Source: a virus. Taken from it: a DNA stretch of 60,636 bases. Positions 1 through 5,661 of the stretch are shown piece after piece. Position numbers and translations under genes: made by a program. Under the pieces are notes generated by a model. It searched no databases and had not been told where the DNA came from. It was given only the letters and a program-made list of their open reading frames with translations. How positions within the stretch are numbered: position 1 is the first letter of the stretch; every line of letters begins with the position of its first letter. Location: the IMG/VR virus record IMGVR_UViG_3300020580_000015, positions 1 to 60,636 of that record; one strand, given 5' to 3'.

Positions 1-425
1 CATCGGCGACGGGCGCCCGGGGCGCTGCATCGGCGACGGGCTCCCGGGGCGCTGCATCGGCGACGGGCGACCGGGGCGCTGCATCGGCGACGGGCGACCA
101 GGGCGCTGCATCGGCGACGGGCGCCCGGGGCGCTGCATCGGCGACGGGCTACCGTGGCGCTGCATCGGCGATGGGCGACTGGGGCGCTGCATCGGCGACG
201 GGCTACCGTGGCGCTGCATCGGCGACGGGCTACCAGGGCGCTGCATCGGCGACGGGCTACGCTGGGAAAGTGAAGGGTGCTCTGGGTTGCGCTCTGTTGC
301 TAGTTGAGCGAGATGAGAACTATAACGCCATTGCGGCGGCCGGCGCGATTGTCGGTAAAAAAGGCATCAAGCCGGATACCTGGTATGTGCTGAAGCGTGG
401 TAAATTTACGAAGGTGGCGGAGTAA
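1..425 (+). CDS. DUF7666-family repeat protein, C-terminal part (gene continues from 60255)
   Basis: The frame is open at the left edge and stops at TAA 423-425. It continues the gene starting at 60255: joining base 60636 to base 1 keeps the frame and gives 268 residues. The first 87 codons here encode GAASATGxx repeats (xx is YR, SR, DR, DQ, AR, DW, YQ or YA). A conserved-looking cap follows from about joined residue 216, with ALLLVERDENYN and GIKPDTWYVLKRG, the usual ending of phage proteins of this family (family knowledge). Stacked 9-residue repeats suggest a beta-helix-like rod (inference). The ATG at 171 is only one repeat's ACG codon changed to ATG and has no ribosome site, so it is not the start. 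Function unknown. Confidence 0.85.
   Translation, partial: SATGARGAASATGSRGAASATGDRGAASATGDQGAASATGARGAASATGYRGAASAMGDWGAASATGYRGAASATGYQGAASATGYAGKVKGALGCALLLVERDENYNAIAAAGAIVGKKGIKPDTWYVLKRGKFTKVAE
3..263 (+). repeat. 27-base tandem repeats coding GAASATGxx
   Basis: Nine full units start at 21, 48, 75, 102, 129, 156, 183, 210 and 237, with a partial unit at 3-20. The first 21 bases (GGCGCTGCATCGGCGACGGG plus C) are identical in every unit except one C-to-T change at 172. Almost all variation sits in the last two codons. The array continues at the right end of the window (60591-60636). Confidence 0.95.
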
Positions 426-432
426 TATCCAG

Positions 433-744
433 ATGCACTACATCATCAAAGTGAACGAAGATGGTAGTTGGCGCCGTGTGTATGAGAAGCCGGAGCCGGT
501 CTCGGCCCAGCGCGTCATCTACGCAAGCAAGAAAGGCGGCAAACCCGTGCGCATCGGCATCAACAAGGCGAAGCGCATCGCGCACGACGCCGACCGACGC
601 GATCAGCTCATCGTGCTCGCGAAGCTTGGCCCGGGACTGCCGCGCGAGCACAGCCACCATCAGCAGCTGGTGCGCTCGCGTCACCGGTACTATCACGAGC
701 AGCACGAGGAATTCATTCGTGAGCGATCAAAAGCAGCTGCGTAA
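433..744 (+). CDS. Small basic protein, unknown
   Basis: 103 residues starting MHYIIKVNEDGSWRRVYEKP at ATG 433, just after the DUF7666 gene stop. The C-terminal third is rich in His, Arg and Gln (REHSHHQQLVRSRHRYYHEQ) and looks nucleic-acid or metal binding, but no family is recognised. The last 26 bases overlap the next gene, which starts with GTG at 719 in another frame, so the two are probably co-translated. Confidence 0.7.
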   Translation: MHYIIKVNEDGSWRRVYEKPEPVSAQRVIYASKKGGKPVRIGINKAKRIAHDADRRDQLIVLAKLGPGLPREHSHHQQLVRSRHRYYHEQHEEFIRERSKAAA

Positions 745-931
745 GAACACGGTGGAGACGCTAGCGCTGCTAGTCGAGCGCTATCCTAACCTGCGGCTCG
801 GGCAGATCCTGGGTAACGCGCTGGTTGGTGATCTGTATTACACGTCGGACGTCGAGCTGGCGCGCGGATTGAATCAGCTTTTCATCAGTTTTACGCAGAT
901 GGAAGCAGCAGGGATAATGAAACATGGGTAA
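719..931 (+). CDS. Small helical protein, unknown
   Basis: GTG start at 719 with AGGA at 707-710 eight bases upstream; 70 residues beginning MSDQKQLRKNTVETLALLVERYPNLRLGQ. The pattern of Leu and charged residues suggests two to four helices. The frame stays open upstream to 461, but that part only mirrors the preceding gene. The stop overlaps the following mini-gene (ATG 924). Confidence 0.7.
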   Translation: MSDQKQLRKNTVETLALLVERYPNLRLGQILGNALVGDLYYTSDVELARGLNQLFISFTQMEAAGIMKHG

Positions 932-1004
932 GATTTGCTCCTGGTGTACTAAACCGATGTTGGCGCGAGGTATGTGCGCCATTCAATACGAGGGTAAAGT
1001 ATGA
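924..1004 (+). CDS. 26-residue Cys-containing mini-protein
   Basis: ATG 924 to TGA 1002-1004 encodes MGKICSWCTKPMLARGMCAI and six more residues. It has a CxxC pair (CSWC) and a third Cys, like half of a zinc knuckle. It overlaps the stop of the gene before it, and its own TGA overlaps the ATG of the next gene (ATGA at 1001), the coupling pattern of this operon. Unknown function; it may act mainly as a translational link. Confidence 0.5.
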   Translation: MGKICSWCTKPMLARGMCAIQYEGKV

Positions 1005-1219
1005 GCGCACCGAACTTCACCATCCTCACGCAGAAAGAGCTGACCATCGATCTGTCGCGGCCGGCGATGCAGCACATAATCTCTGTACTGGAGGGGCGAG
1101 ATCCGCCTGTCATCAGCAAGAGCGCCGAATGCGAGATTGACAACTTCCGCAACACACTTCAGAATCTCATGGAACGATCCGAACCAAAAGCTGAAAACTT
1201 CGATCTGATAGGAGAGTGA
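1001..1219 (+). CDS. Hypothetical 72-residue protein
   Basis: Starts at ATG 1001 in an ATGA overlap with the preceding mini-gene and ends one base before the SLOG gene. The sequence (MSAPNFTILTQKELTIDLSR) looks like a small soluble alpha/beta protein. No motif recognised. Position in a tightly packed early operon supports it being real. Confidence 0.7.
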   Translation: MSAPNFTILTQKELTIDLSRPAMQHIISVLEGRDPPVISKSAECEIDNFRNTLQNLMERSEPKAENFDLIGE

Positions 1220-1220
1220 G

Positions 1221-1583
1221 ATGATTGTCCTCGTCACAGGCGGCCGCGACTACAGCGACCGTGACACGGTACGCAAGACGTTGGACCGCGTTCACGCCGA
1301 GCACCACATCAGGCTGCTCGTGCACGGCTGCGCCACGGGCGCGGACACCCTGGCGGCGATATGGGCGATGGAGCGCGGCATCCAGCCCGCCGGCTGCCCC
1401 GCACTGTGGGACTTCTACGGCAAGCCGGCGGGTACCATCCGCAACGGCGCCATGATCCTCCTGCGGCCCGAGCTGGTCGTAGCGTTCCCCGGGGGCGACG
1501 GCACAGCCAACATGGTCGGGCAGGCGCTGCAGGCCCGCATCCGCGTCATCAAGGCCGATAACTCTGACCTGGTGGGAGGCTGA
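1221..1583 (+). CDS. SLOG-superfamily protein (DUF2493/YspA-like)
   Basis: 120 residues. The N-terminus MIVLVTGGRDYSDRDTVRKT is the Rossmann-type nucleotide-binding start of the SLOG family; LLVHGCATGADTLA and a later VVAFPGGDGTANM are its other two signature segments. SLOG domains bind nucleotides or nucleotide-derived ligands and recur in phage and anti-phage systems (family knowledge); the ligand here is unknown. A ribosome site (AGGAG) lies at 1210-1214. It stands alone, without a fused effector. Confidence 0.85.
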   Translation: MIVLVTGGRDYSDRDTVRKTLDRVHAEHHIRLLVHGCATGADTLAAIWAMERGIQPAGCPALWDFYGKPAGTIRNGAMILLRPELVVAFPGGDGTANMVGQALQARIRVIKADNSDLVGG

Positions 1584-1584
1584 G

Positions 1585-1971
1585 ATGGCTAGCAGCTACG
1601 TCAACCCCGACGCCTGCGCGCCGACAGCACTGTCGAAACTCTTCTCTGAATCTTTCGAGCGCGCATGTGACCGTATACGCCGCGCTGGCGGCGACCCGCG
1701 GGCTGTGACCCGAGACGTGTTTGATCGGCTCCTGGCGCCGCACGGTATCGAGCAGCGCACGATGTTCAAGCGGGCCGCCGTATTCGCCCGCTGGCGTCGT
1801 TGGAAGCGCGGGGCGTGGGTGGTTGTGGTCACAGGCGACGGCGCCAGCACCGGCCACTGCGTCACCCTGCGCGACGGCCGCGCTATGGGTAACCGCTGGT
1901 GCCGGTTCGAGCCGGGCCGCTTCCGGTACGAGTCCCTGAGAGTGCACGCCGCCTGGAGGGTGGCCGCATGA
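1585..1971 (+). CDS. Papain-like / C39-like cysteine peptidase fold protein
   Basis: 128 residues. Near the N-terminus NPDACAPTALSKL matches the Cys-helix of papain-like enzymes; residues GHCVTLRDG later in the chain supply a His in the right context, followed by RAMGNRWCRFEPG. This resembles small phage cysteine-peptidase-like proteins and could be a peptidase, amidase or deubiquitinase-like enzyme. The substrate is unknown and catalysis is inferred only from motif spacing. It is preceded by GGGAGG and overlaps the following HNH gene by 4 bases. Confidence 0.6.
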   Translation: MASSYVNPDACAPTALSKLFSESFERACDRIRRAGGDPRAVTRDVFDRLLAPHGIEQRTMFKRAAVFARWRRWKRGAWVVVVTGDGASTGHCVTLRDGRAMGNRWCRFEPGRFRYESLRVHAAWRVAA

Positions 1972-2477
1972 TAGTCATCATGAAATATTGCGGTAAGTGT
2001 CATGAGCACACGCCGCGCGGGCATCGAGGTAGCTGTAAGCCGTGCAAGAACGCCAGAGCCAGGGTACGTCGTAGTACGCCAGAAGGTAAAGCTGCGGCAT
2101 GTAAATCCTCGACCGATTGGCGACTGAAACACCTGGATCGCGCCAACGCTACGCAGACCGCACGAAGGTCGACTCCGCAAGGTGTAGCAGTCGTGTTGCT
2201 TCAACGCGCCCGCCGTCGCGCCAAGAGCGCAGGTTTACCATTTTCTCTTAGTCTAGATTCGTTGCGACAGAAACTTGAGCGTGGCGTATGCGAGGTATCT
2301 GGACTTCCTTTTGTTTTGACGCCATTTGGCAATCCGCGTCGTCCGTCAATCGACCAGATACGGGCCGGTGAGGGATACACACCACAGAACACCCGCGTAG
2401 TGCTTTGGGGTATCAACGTCGCTTGCCATACCTGGGGACTTGAAGCTATAACTGAAATTTTTAGGAGCGTCCCATGA
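1968..2477 (+). CDS. HNH homing endonuclease
   Basis: 169 residues from ATG 1968 (ATGA overlap with the preceding gene). The N-terminal zinc knuckle has paired cysteines (CGKCHEH, GSCKPC), then basic DNA-contacting repeats (RRSTPEGKAA, RRSTPQGVAV), then an HNH-type core with CEVSGLPFVLTPFG, RPSIDQIRAGEGYTPQNTRV and a conserved Trp-Gly-Ile-Asn segment, as in phage HNH nucleases with the PSIDRI..GYT..N signature. It is free-standing and sits between two intact genes, so it does not split a host gene here. The stop overlaps the start of the serine recombinase (ATGA at 2474). Confidence 0.85.
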   Translation: MIVIMKYCGKCHEHTPRGHRGSCKPCKNARARVRRSTPEGKAAACKSSTDWRLKHLDRANATQTARRSTPQGVAVVLLQRARRRAKSAGLPFSLSLDSLRQKLERGVCEVSGLPFVLTPFGNPRRPSIDQIRAGEGYTPQNTRVVLWGINVACHTWGLEAITEIFRSVP

Positions 2478-3010
2478 AAGCTGTCGGATATGTCCGCGTT
2501 TCCACAGTGGAACAGGCACAGAGCGGTTTAGGGCTGGAGGCGCAGCGCGCCGCTATCACCCGGTGGGCCGCCGAGCGCGGTCTGGAGCTGACCATCTACG
2601 AGGACGCCGGCATTACTGGCACCTCTATGGCGAAGCGACCGGCTCTGGAGCAGGCGTTGTGCGATGCAAAAAAAGGCTCCGTGCTGGTAGCCTACTCCTT
2701 GTCTCGCTTCGCAAGGTCCACCAGGGACATGCTAATCATCGCTGAGCGGCTCAAGCGGCAGGGGGCCGACCTTGTAAGCCTGACGGAAAGCATCGACACC
2801 ACGACTGCCACAGGGCGTCTAGTGTTCACCTTACTGTCCGCCCTGAGCCAGTTTGAACGAGATCTTACGTCTGAAAGAACCCGTGCGGCATTATATGCCC
2901 TGAAGGCGCGCGGGGTGAAGCTGGGGCCGAAGCGGCCGAACCCCACCGCCGGCAACGAGGCCAACCGATTGAAGTGGGAACGGATCCGTGCTAACATGGC
3001 ACCCGCCTGA
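2474..3010 (+). CDS. Small serine recombinase (resolvase/invertase catalytic domain)
   Basis: 178 residues. MKAVGYVRVSTVEQAQSGLG carries the catalytic serine (YVRVST, Ser10); later come EDAGITGTSM, LVAYSLSRFARS (the conserved SRxxRS arginines) and FERDLTSERTRAAL (E-helix region). This is a full resolvase/invertase catalytic domain. After KLGPKRPN only about 22 residues remain, too few for the usual helix-turn-helix DNA-binding domain. Resolution, inversion or a regulatory role are all possible. No attachment or crossover site was recognised nearby. Confidence 0.85.
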   Translation: MKAVGYVRVSTVEQAQSGLGLEAQRAAITRWAAERGLELTIYEDAGITGTSMAKRPALEQALCDAKKGSVLVAYSLSRFARSTRDMLIIAERLKRQGADLVSLTESIDTTTATGRLVFTLLSALSQFERDLTSERTRAALYALKARGVKLGPKRPNPTAGNEANRLKWERIRANMAPA

Positions 3011-3032
3011 AACTTGACACTAGGAGCCAAAT

Positions 3033-3200
3033 ATGACTCGCAAAGACTTTGAACTGATAGCCAGTCTGCTACGCGCGGTTGGACTAGATTACGATACACA
3101 GCAATACGCCATCACCGCTTTTGCTGACGCTCTCGCAACCGCCTACCCTAATTTCAATCGCAGCAAGTTTTTGAAGGCTGCCGGAGCGTACAAGCCATGA
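3033..3200 (+). CDS. Small conserved phage protein (MTRKDFELIA type)
   Basis: 55 residues from ATG 3033 with a TAGGAG site at 3021-3026: MTRKDFELIASLLRAVGLDY, then ITAFADALATAYPNFNRSKF and LKAAGAYKP. Short proteins beginning M(T/N)RKDYELIA and ending with a FxRxxFLxAxG motif are common among phages of Gram-negative bacteria (family knowledge). Function unknown. The stop overlaps the next ATG (ATGA, 3197). Confidence 0.75.
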   Translation: MTRKDFELIASLLRAVGLDYDTQQYAITAFADALATAYPNFNRSKFLKAAGAYKP

Positions 3201-3373
3201 TCTACGCCTATCGATGCAGCCCGTGCGACCGCGAGAAGCTGGAGCAGCGCGCGGTCAAGCACATGCTGACGAAGCTTCCCAAGTGCGATCAGTGCGGGCG
3301 ACGGATGAAGTTCTTCATCTCCAGCCCGCCGCTCGCCATCGTCAAGAATCCAGCAGCGGGGTACCGGTCATGA
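3197..3373 (+). CDS. Zinc-ribbon mini-protein (FmdB-like)
   Basis: 58 residues with two CxxC knuckles (YRCSPC near residue 7 and KCDQCG near residue 33), the pattern of FmdB-type zinc ribbons. It ends in a Pro/Ala-rich tail. ATGA overlaps on both sides tie it to the preceding gene and to the PRTase-like gene. Probably a small protein- or nucleic-acid-binding regulator (inference). Confidence 0.7.
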   Translation: MIYAYRCSPCDREKLEQRAVKHMLTKLPKCDQCGRRMKFFISSPPLAIVKNPAAGYRS

Positions 3374-3870
3374 GCGACATCGTCACCGTCCCGCTGAATC
3401 CGCCGGCAGTGGTCGGCAGCCGCCACGGACAGCAGTACAGCGACTGGGCGTACAACGATCCCGCCGGCATCGTCACAGCGGCGTACCGCAACCTGCAGGG
3501 TGTCGAGTTCGACACCTTCGTGGCCCGCGGACTGTCTGGCATCCTCGTGGCGCCGCTCTTGGCCCGCGCGATGTCGCGCAACTTTCTGATCGTGCGCAAA
3601 CCCGACGAGAATAGTCACTCGTCATGCAAGGTCGAAGGCACCTTCGGGCGCAAGTGGATCTTCCTGGATGACTTCATCTCCGGCGGCGGCACATTCCGCG
3701 CGTGCCGTGAAGCCGTCGAAAGACACGCTCGCGTGCCGCACGAGCTGATCGGCGCCTACTGCTATCAGACTCCGCCGTGGGAGTACACTGAGGCGCCAAG
3801 GTGCGCGGCGAACTGGGGGCAGTTCCGTTACTGGGATATAAACACCAACGGGTGGCTAGACAGCATATGA
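3370..3870 (+). CDS. Type I phosphoribosyltransferase-like protein
   Basis: 166 residues. The segment KWIFLDDFISGGGTFRAC matches the PRPP-binding loop of type I phosphoribosyltransferases (two acidic residues followed by a Gly/Thr-rich loop), preceded by a beta-strand and by the region GLSGILVAPLLARAM that fits the upstream flavour of this fold. Such enzymes serve nucleotide salvage or act as regulators; the base used here cannot be told. The start at ATG 3370 overlaps the zinc-ribbon stop. Confidence 0.75.
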   Translation: MSDIVTVPLNPPAVVGSRHGQQYSDWAYNDPAGIVTAAYRNLQGVEFDTFVARGLSGILVAPLLARAMSRNFLIVRKPDENSHSSCKVEGTFGRKWIFLDDFISGGGTFRACREAVERHARVPHELIGAYCYQTPPWEYTEAPRCAANWGQFRYWDINTNGWLDSI

Positions 3871-4001
3871 GTGTCACTATTCGCATCATCGATTACAAAA
3901 ATCTTCGCCGCAGCTACGTGCTGTGGCGGAACGCTCACCCAGCCATCCTGGACTGGTACAAGCGGTGGATGGATAACTGGAGAGCAACAACAAATGCGTA
4001 G
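3867..4001 (+). CDS. Hypothetical 44-residue protein
   Basis: ATG 3867 overlaps the PRTase stop (ATGA). It encodes MSVTIRIIDYKNLRRSYVLW and a Trp-rich basic C-terminus (WYKRWMDNWRATTN). No family recognised. Kept because of the coupled start and the coupled overlap with the next gene. Confidence 0.5.
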   Translation: MSVTIRIIDYKNLRRSYVLWRNAHPAILDWYKRWMDNWRATTNA

Positions 4002-4260
4002 CAATCATCCCTGGCGCGAAGCCAGTCCCGGCGTGAAGACCATCGACCCGGTGGTCAGCACCCGCAGCGCATCGTTCGCTGCATATCTATACGCGCTGCC
4101 GCGCGAGGAGCGCCGGCAGATCGAGGCGGCGGAGCGCGCGTTCGTGCTGAAGGCGAACGCCTTCACCAGTCCGCAGCGATCTGCGGCCAGGGATCATGCC
4201 GGCGGCATGCTCGGCGTAAAGGAAAACGAGCCGGCGGACTACCGCGGGTTCGTTGTTTGA
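3994..4260 (+). CDS. Hypothetical 88-residue protein
   Basis: Begins MRSNHPWREASPGVKTIDPV at ATG 3994, overlapping the preceding gene by 8 bases. Mostly charged and helical in the middle (LPREERRQIEAAERAFVLKA). Last gene before a promoter-like sequence at 4257. Unknown function. Confidence 0.65.
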   Translation: MRSNHPWREASPGVKTIDPVVSTRSASFAAYLYALPREERRQIEAAERAFVLKANAFTSPQRSAARDHAGGMLGVKENEPADYRGFVV

Positions 4261-4284
4261 CAGGGGGCAGATTTCTGTTACTCT
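4257..4284 (+). promoter_or_regulatory. Promoter-like TTGACA-16-TACTCT
   Basis: TTGACA at 4257-4262, 16-base spacer, TACTCT at 4279-4284. The -10 hexamer is non-consensus, but the same TACTCT element follows TTGAC at 50079 and 53895. It lies directly ahead of the Ala/Lys-rich gene at 4329, whose ribosome site AAGGAG is at 4313-4318. Confidence 0.55.
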
Positions 4285-4328
4285 GAAAATGTAGCTACTG
4301 TTTTTCAACCTTAAGGAGATCGAAACCG

Positions 4329-4733
4329 ATGAACCACGCAAAAATTGCGGCCGCGCTCCACGCGCTCGCCGACGCCTTCCTCGAAGGCGTAGAGACTGTC
4401 GAGACCGCCGTGACAGGCGGCAAGAAAGGCGGTAAAAAGGCCGCCGCAGAGACATCGGCGGCACCCGCTGCCGGCGCAGCTCAGACCCCCGCCCCGGCGC
4501 TCACGCCGGCACCCGCTGTTCCGACCATCGACAAGGCGAAGCTGAACGCGGCCGTCCTCAAGGTGGCCGCGAAGAGCCGTGACGCGGCGGAAGCGATCCT
4601 AGCCCGCTTCGGTGCGAAGAACACCGTGACGCTGCCCGCTGAGCAGTGGCAGGCGGTGTTCGACGCGTTCGAAGAGGAGATCGCGAAGATCGACGCGGCC
4701 GCTGTGCAGGTCGCACAGGCGTCACTGGTCTGA
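4329..4733 (+). CDS. Ala/Lys-rich hypothetical protein
   Basis: 134 residues: a helical N-terminus (MNHAKIAAALHALADAFLEG), a low-complexity Lys/Gly and Ala/Pro linker (about residues 35-62), and a helical C-terminal domain with SRDAAEAILARFGAKNTVTL. This layout, a short helix joined by a flexible basic linker to a compact domain, resembles phage accessory DNA-associated proteins, but no family is recognised. It has its own promoter-like element, so it may be strongly expressed. Confidence 0.75.
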   Translation: MNHAKIAAALHALADAFLEGVETVETAVTGGKKGGKKAAAETSAAPAAGAAQTPAPALTPAPAVPTIDKAKLNAAVLKVAAKSRDAAEAILARFGAKNTVTLPAEQWQAVFDAFEEEIAKIDAAAVQVAQASLV

Positions 4734-4744
4734 CCGTCTAGCCT

Positions 4745-4802
4745 CCACACTCGCCCCTAGATTCACTAGTAGGGAGCGGCGAGATCCGACGGGCGGGTGT
4801 GG
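4745..4802 (+). other. Long inverted repeat in an intergenic gap
   Basis: Left arm CCACACTCGCCC (4745-4756) can pair with GGGCGGGTGTGG (4791-4802) through 12 pairs, one a G-U wobble, around a 34-base loop that contains CTAG twice. There is no T-run after the stem, so it does not look like an intrinsic terminator. It may be a structured leader or RNA processing site for the following small genes. Confidence 0.5.
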
Positions 4803-4824
4803 ATGTGCTTTAGGAGCTGAAGCT

Positions 4825-4977
4825 ATGAAATGGAAAATGAGCATCCAGCAGTACGCGCACGAGATCAGCTATGTCTGGACCGTGCGGCAGAAAGTCAGTC
4901 TCTGGCTACGTAGCCGCACGCTGTGGCTTTCCATCTGGCTAACCGCGCGGAAAATGAAGAGGAAGTGGCAGCATTGA
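4825..4977 (+). CDS. Small Trp/Arg-rich protein, unknown
   Basis: 50 residues from ATG 4825 with TAGGAGCTG just upstream. It is rich in Trp, Arg and Lys (WLRSRTLWLSIWLTARKMKR), which could make an amphipathic helix at a membrane. Its TGA overlaps the probable TTG start of the metallopeptidase-like gene (TTGA at 4974). Confidence 0.6.
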   Translation: MKWKMSIQQYAHEISYVWTVRQKVSLWLRSRTLWLSIWLTARKMKRKWQH

Positions 4978-5387
4978 TCATCCACGACCGGCCGCCGAAC
5001 TTCGAACTGATTAAGGCTGCGTTCCCGGGCGCGGAGAAGCCTGGGGTTATTTTTGCGTACGCGGGTAATATTTACCACCCTACCGGTGGCGTCATTCCGC
5101 CGGCACTGATCGCGCACGAAGAGGTGCACTTGAAGCGCCAGATCATGCACGGTGCCGACATCTGGTGGGACCACTATCTGCGCGACTCCGAGTTCCGCTA
5201 CCACGAAGAGCTGTTGGCGCACGTCGCCGAGTTCAACATGCAGAAGGTCACAAAAGATCGCAACTTCGGCGCCGCGTTGTTGATGCGCACCGCCATGCGG
5301 CTGGTGGCGCCGCTGTACAATTACCAGCCTCCTCGCACCTTGCAGGAAGCGATGAAAGACATACGCCGGGAGATCGCACATGCTTAA
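4974..5387 (+). CDS. HExxH putative zinc metallopeptidase-like protein
   Basis: The chosen start is TTG 4974: AGGAAG lies 8 bases upstream, the TTGA overlap couples it to the previous gene, and the protein then begins IIHDRPPNFELI, as do related phage proteins (family knowledge). The frame is open back to GTG 4923. The core is ALIAHEEVHLKRQ, a HExxH zinc-binding motif, followed by WWDHYLRDSEFRYHEELLAH, which offers a further Glu/His ligand. A zincin-like fold is likely; substrate and activity are unknown. Confidence 0.7.
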   Translation: MIIHDRPPNFELIKAAFPGAEKPGVIFAYAGNIYHPTGGVIPPALIAHEEVHLKRQIMHGADIWWDHYLRDSEFRYHEELLAHVAEFNMQKVTKDRNFGAALLMRTAMRLVAPLYNYQPPRTLQEAMKDIRREIAHA

Positions 5388-5661
5388 GAAATTCGAGAGC
5401 TGGCTGTTCCACCGTCTGTTTCCTAAACAGCGCGCCGTCATATTTTATGCGGCAAAGGTCTGTGCTGAGGCGGAGGTGGGTCGTAAGTACCGCAAAATGC
5501 TCTACAGTATGCAGCGCTCCCCGCTCGATGAAAGCGTATGGGTGCGCAAGTTCGTCACCCTCGATGCCGACTACGATAAACTGGAGCAAGAAACGTCCAA
5601 ACTGCGCACGGAGAATCTAGGCTTGAAAACCTCGTTGGCGATTCTACAAGAGCGGAAATGA
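5380..5661 (+). CDS. Hypothetical protein with C-terminal coiled coil
   Basis: 93 residues. The N-terminal part is basic and aromatic (LKKFESWLFHRLFPKQRAVI); residues from about 65 on form a heptad-like coiled coil (YDKLEQETSKLRTENLGLKT). It overlaps the gene before it by 8 bases and the DUF2800 gene after it by 4. It may be a partner of the DUF2800 nuclease (inference from context only). Confidence 0.65.
   Translation: MLKKFESWLFHRLFPKQRAVIFYAAKVCAEAEVGRKYRKMLYSMQRSPLDESVWVRKFVTLDADYDKLEQETSKLRTENLGLKTSLAILQERK

Noticed and set aside
1-263. CRISPR array
   Set aside because: The 27-base units are contiguous and coding in one frame, with no spacers.
1-425. Diversity-generating retroelement acting on the repeat protein
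   Set aside because: The variable codons are suggestive, but no reverse transcriptase or template repeat was found in the window.
461-718. N-terminal extension of the 70-residue protein at 719
   Set aside because: Ser/Arg-rich translation that mirrors the overlapping gene at 433; the GTG at 719 has a proper ribosome site.
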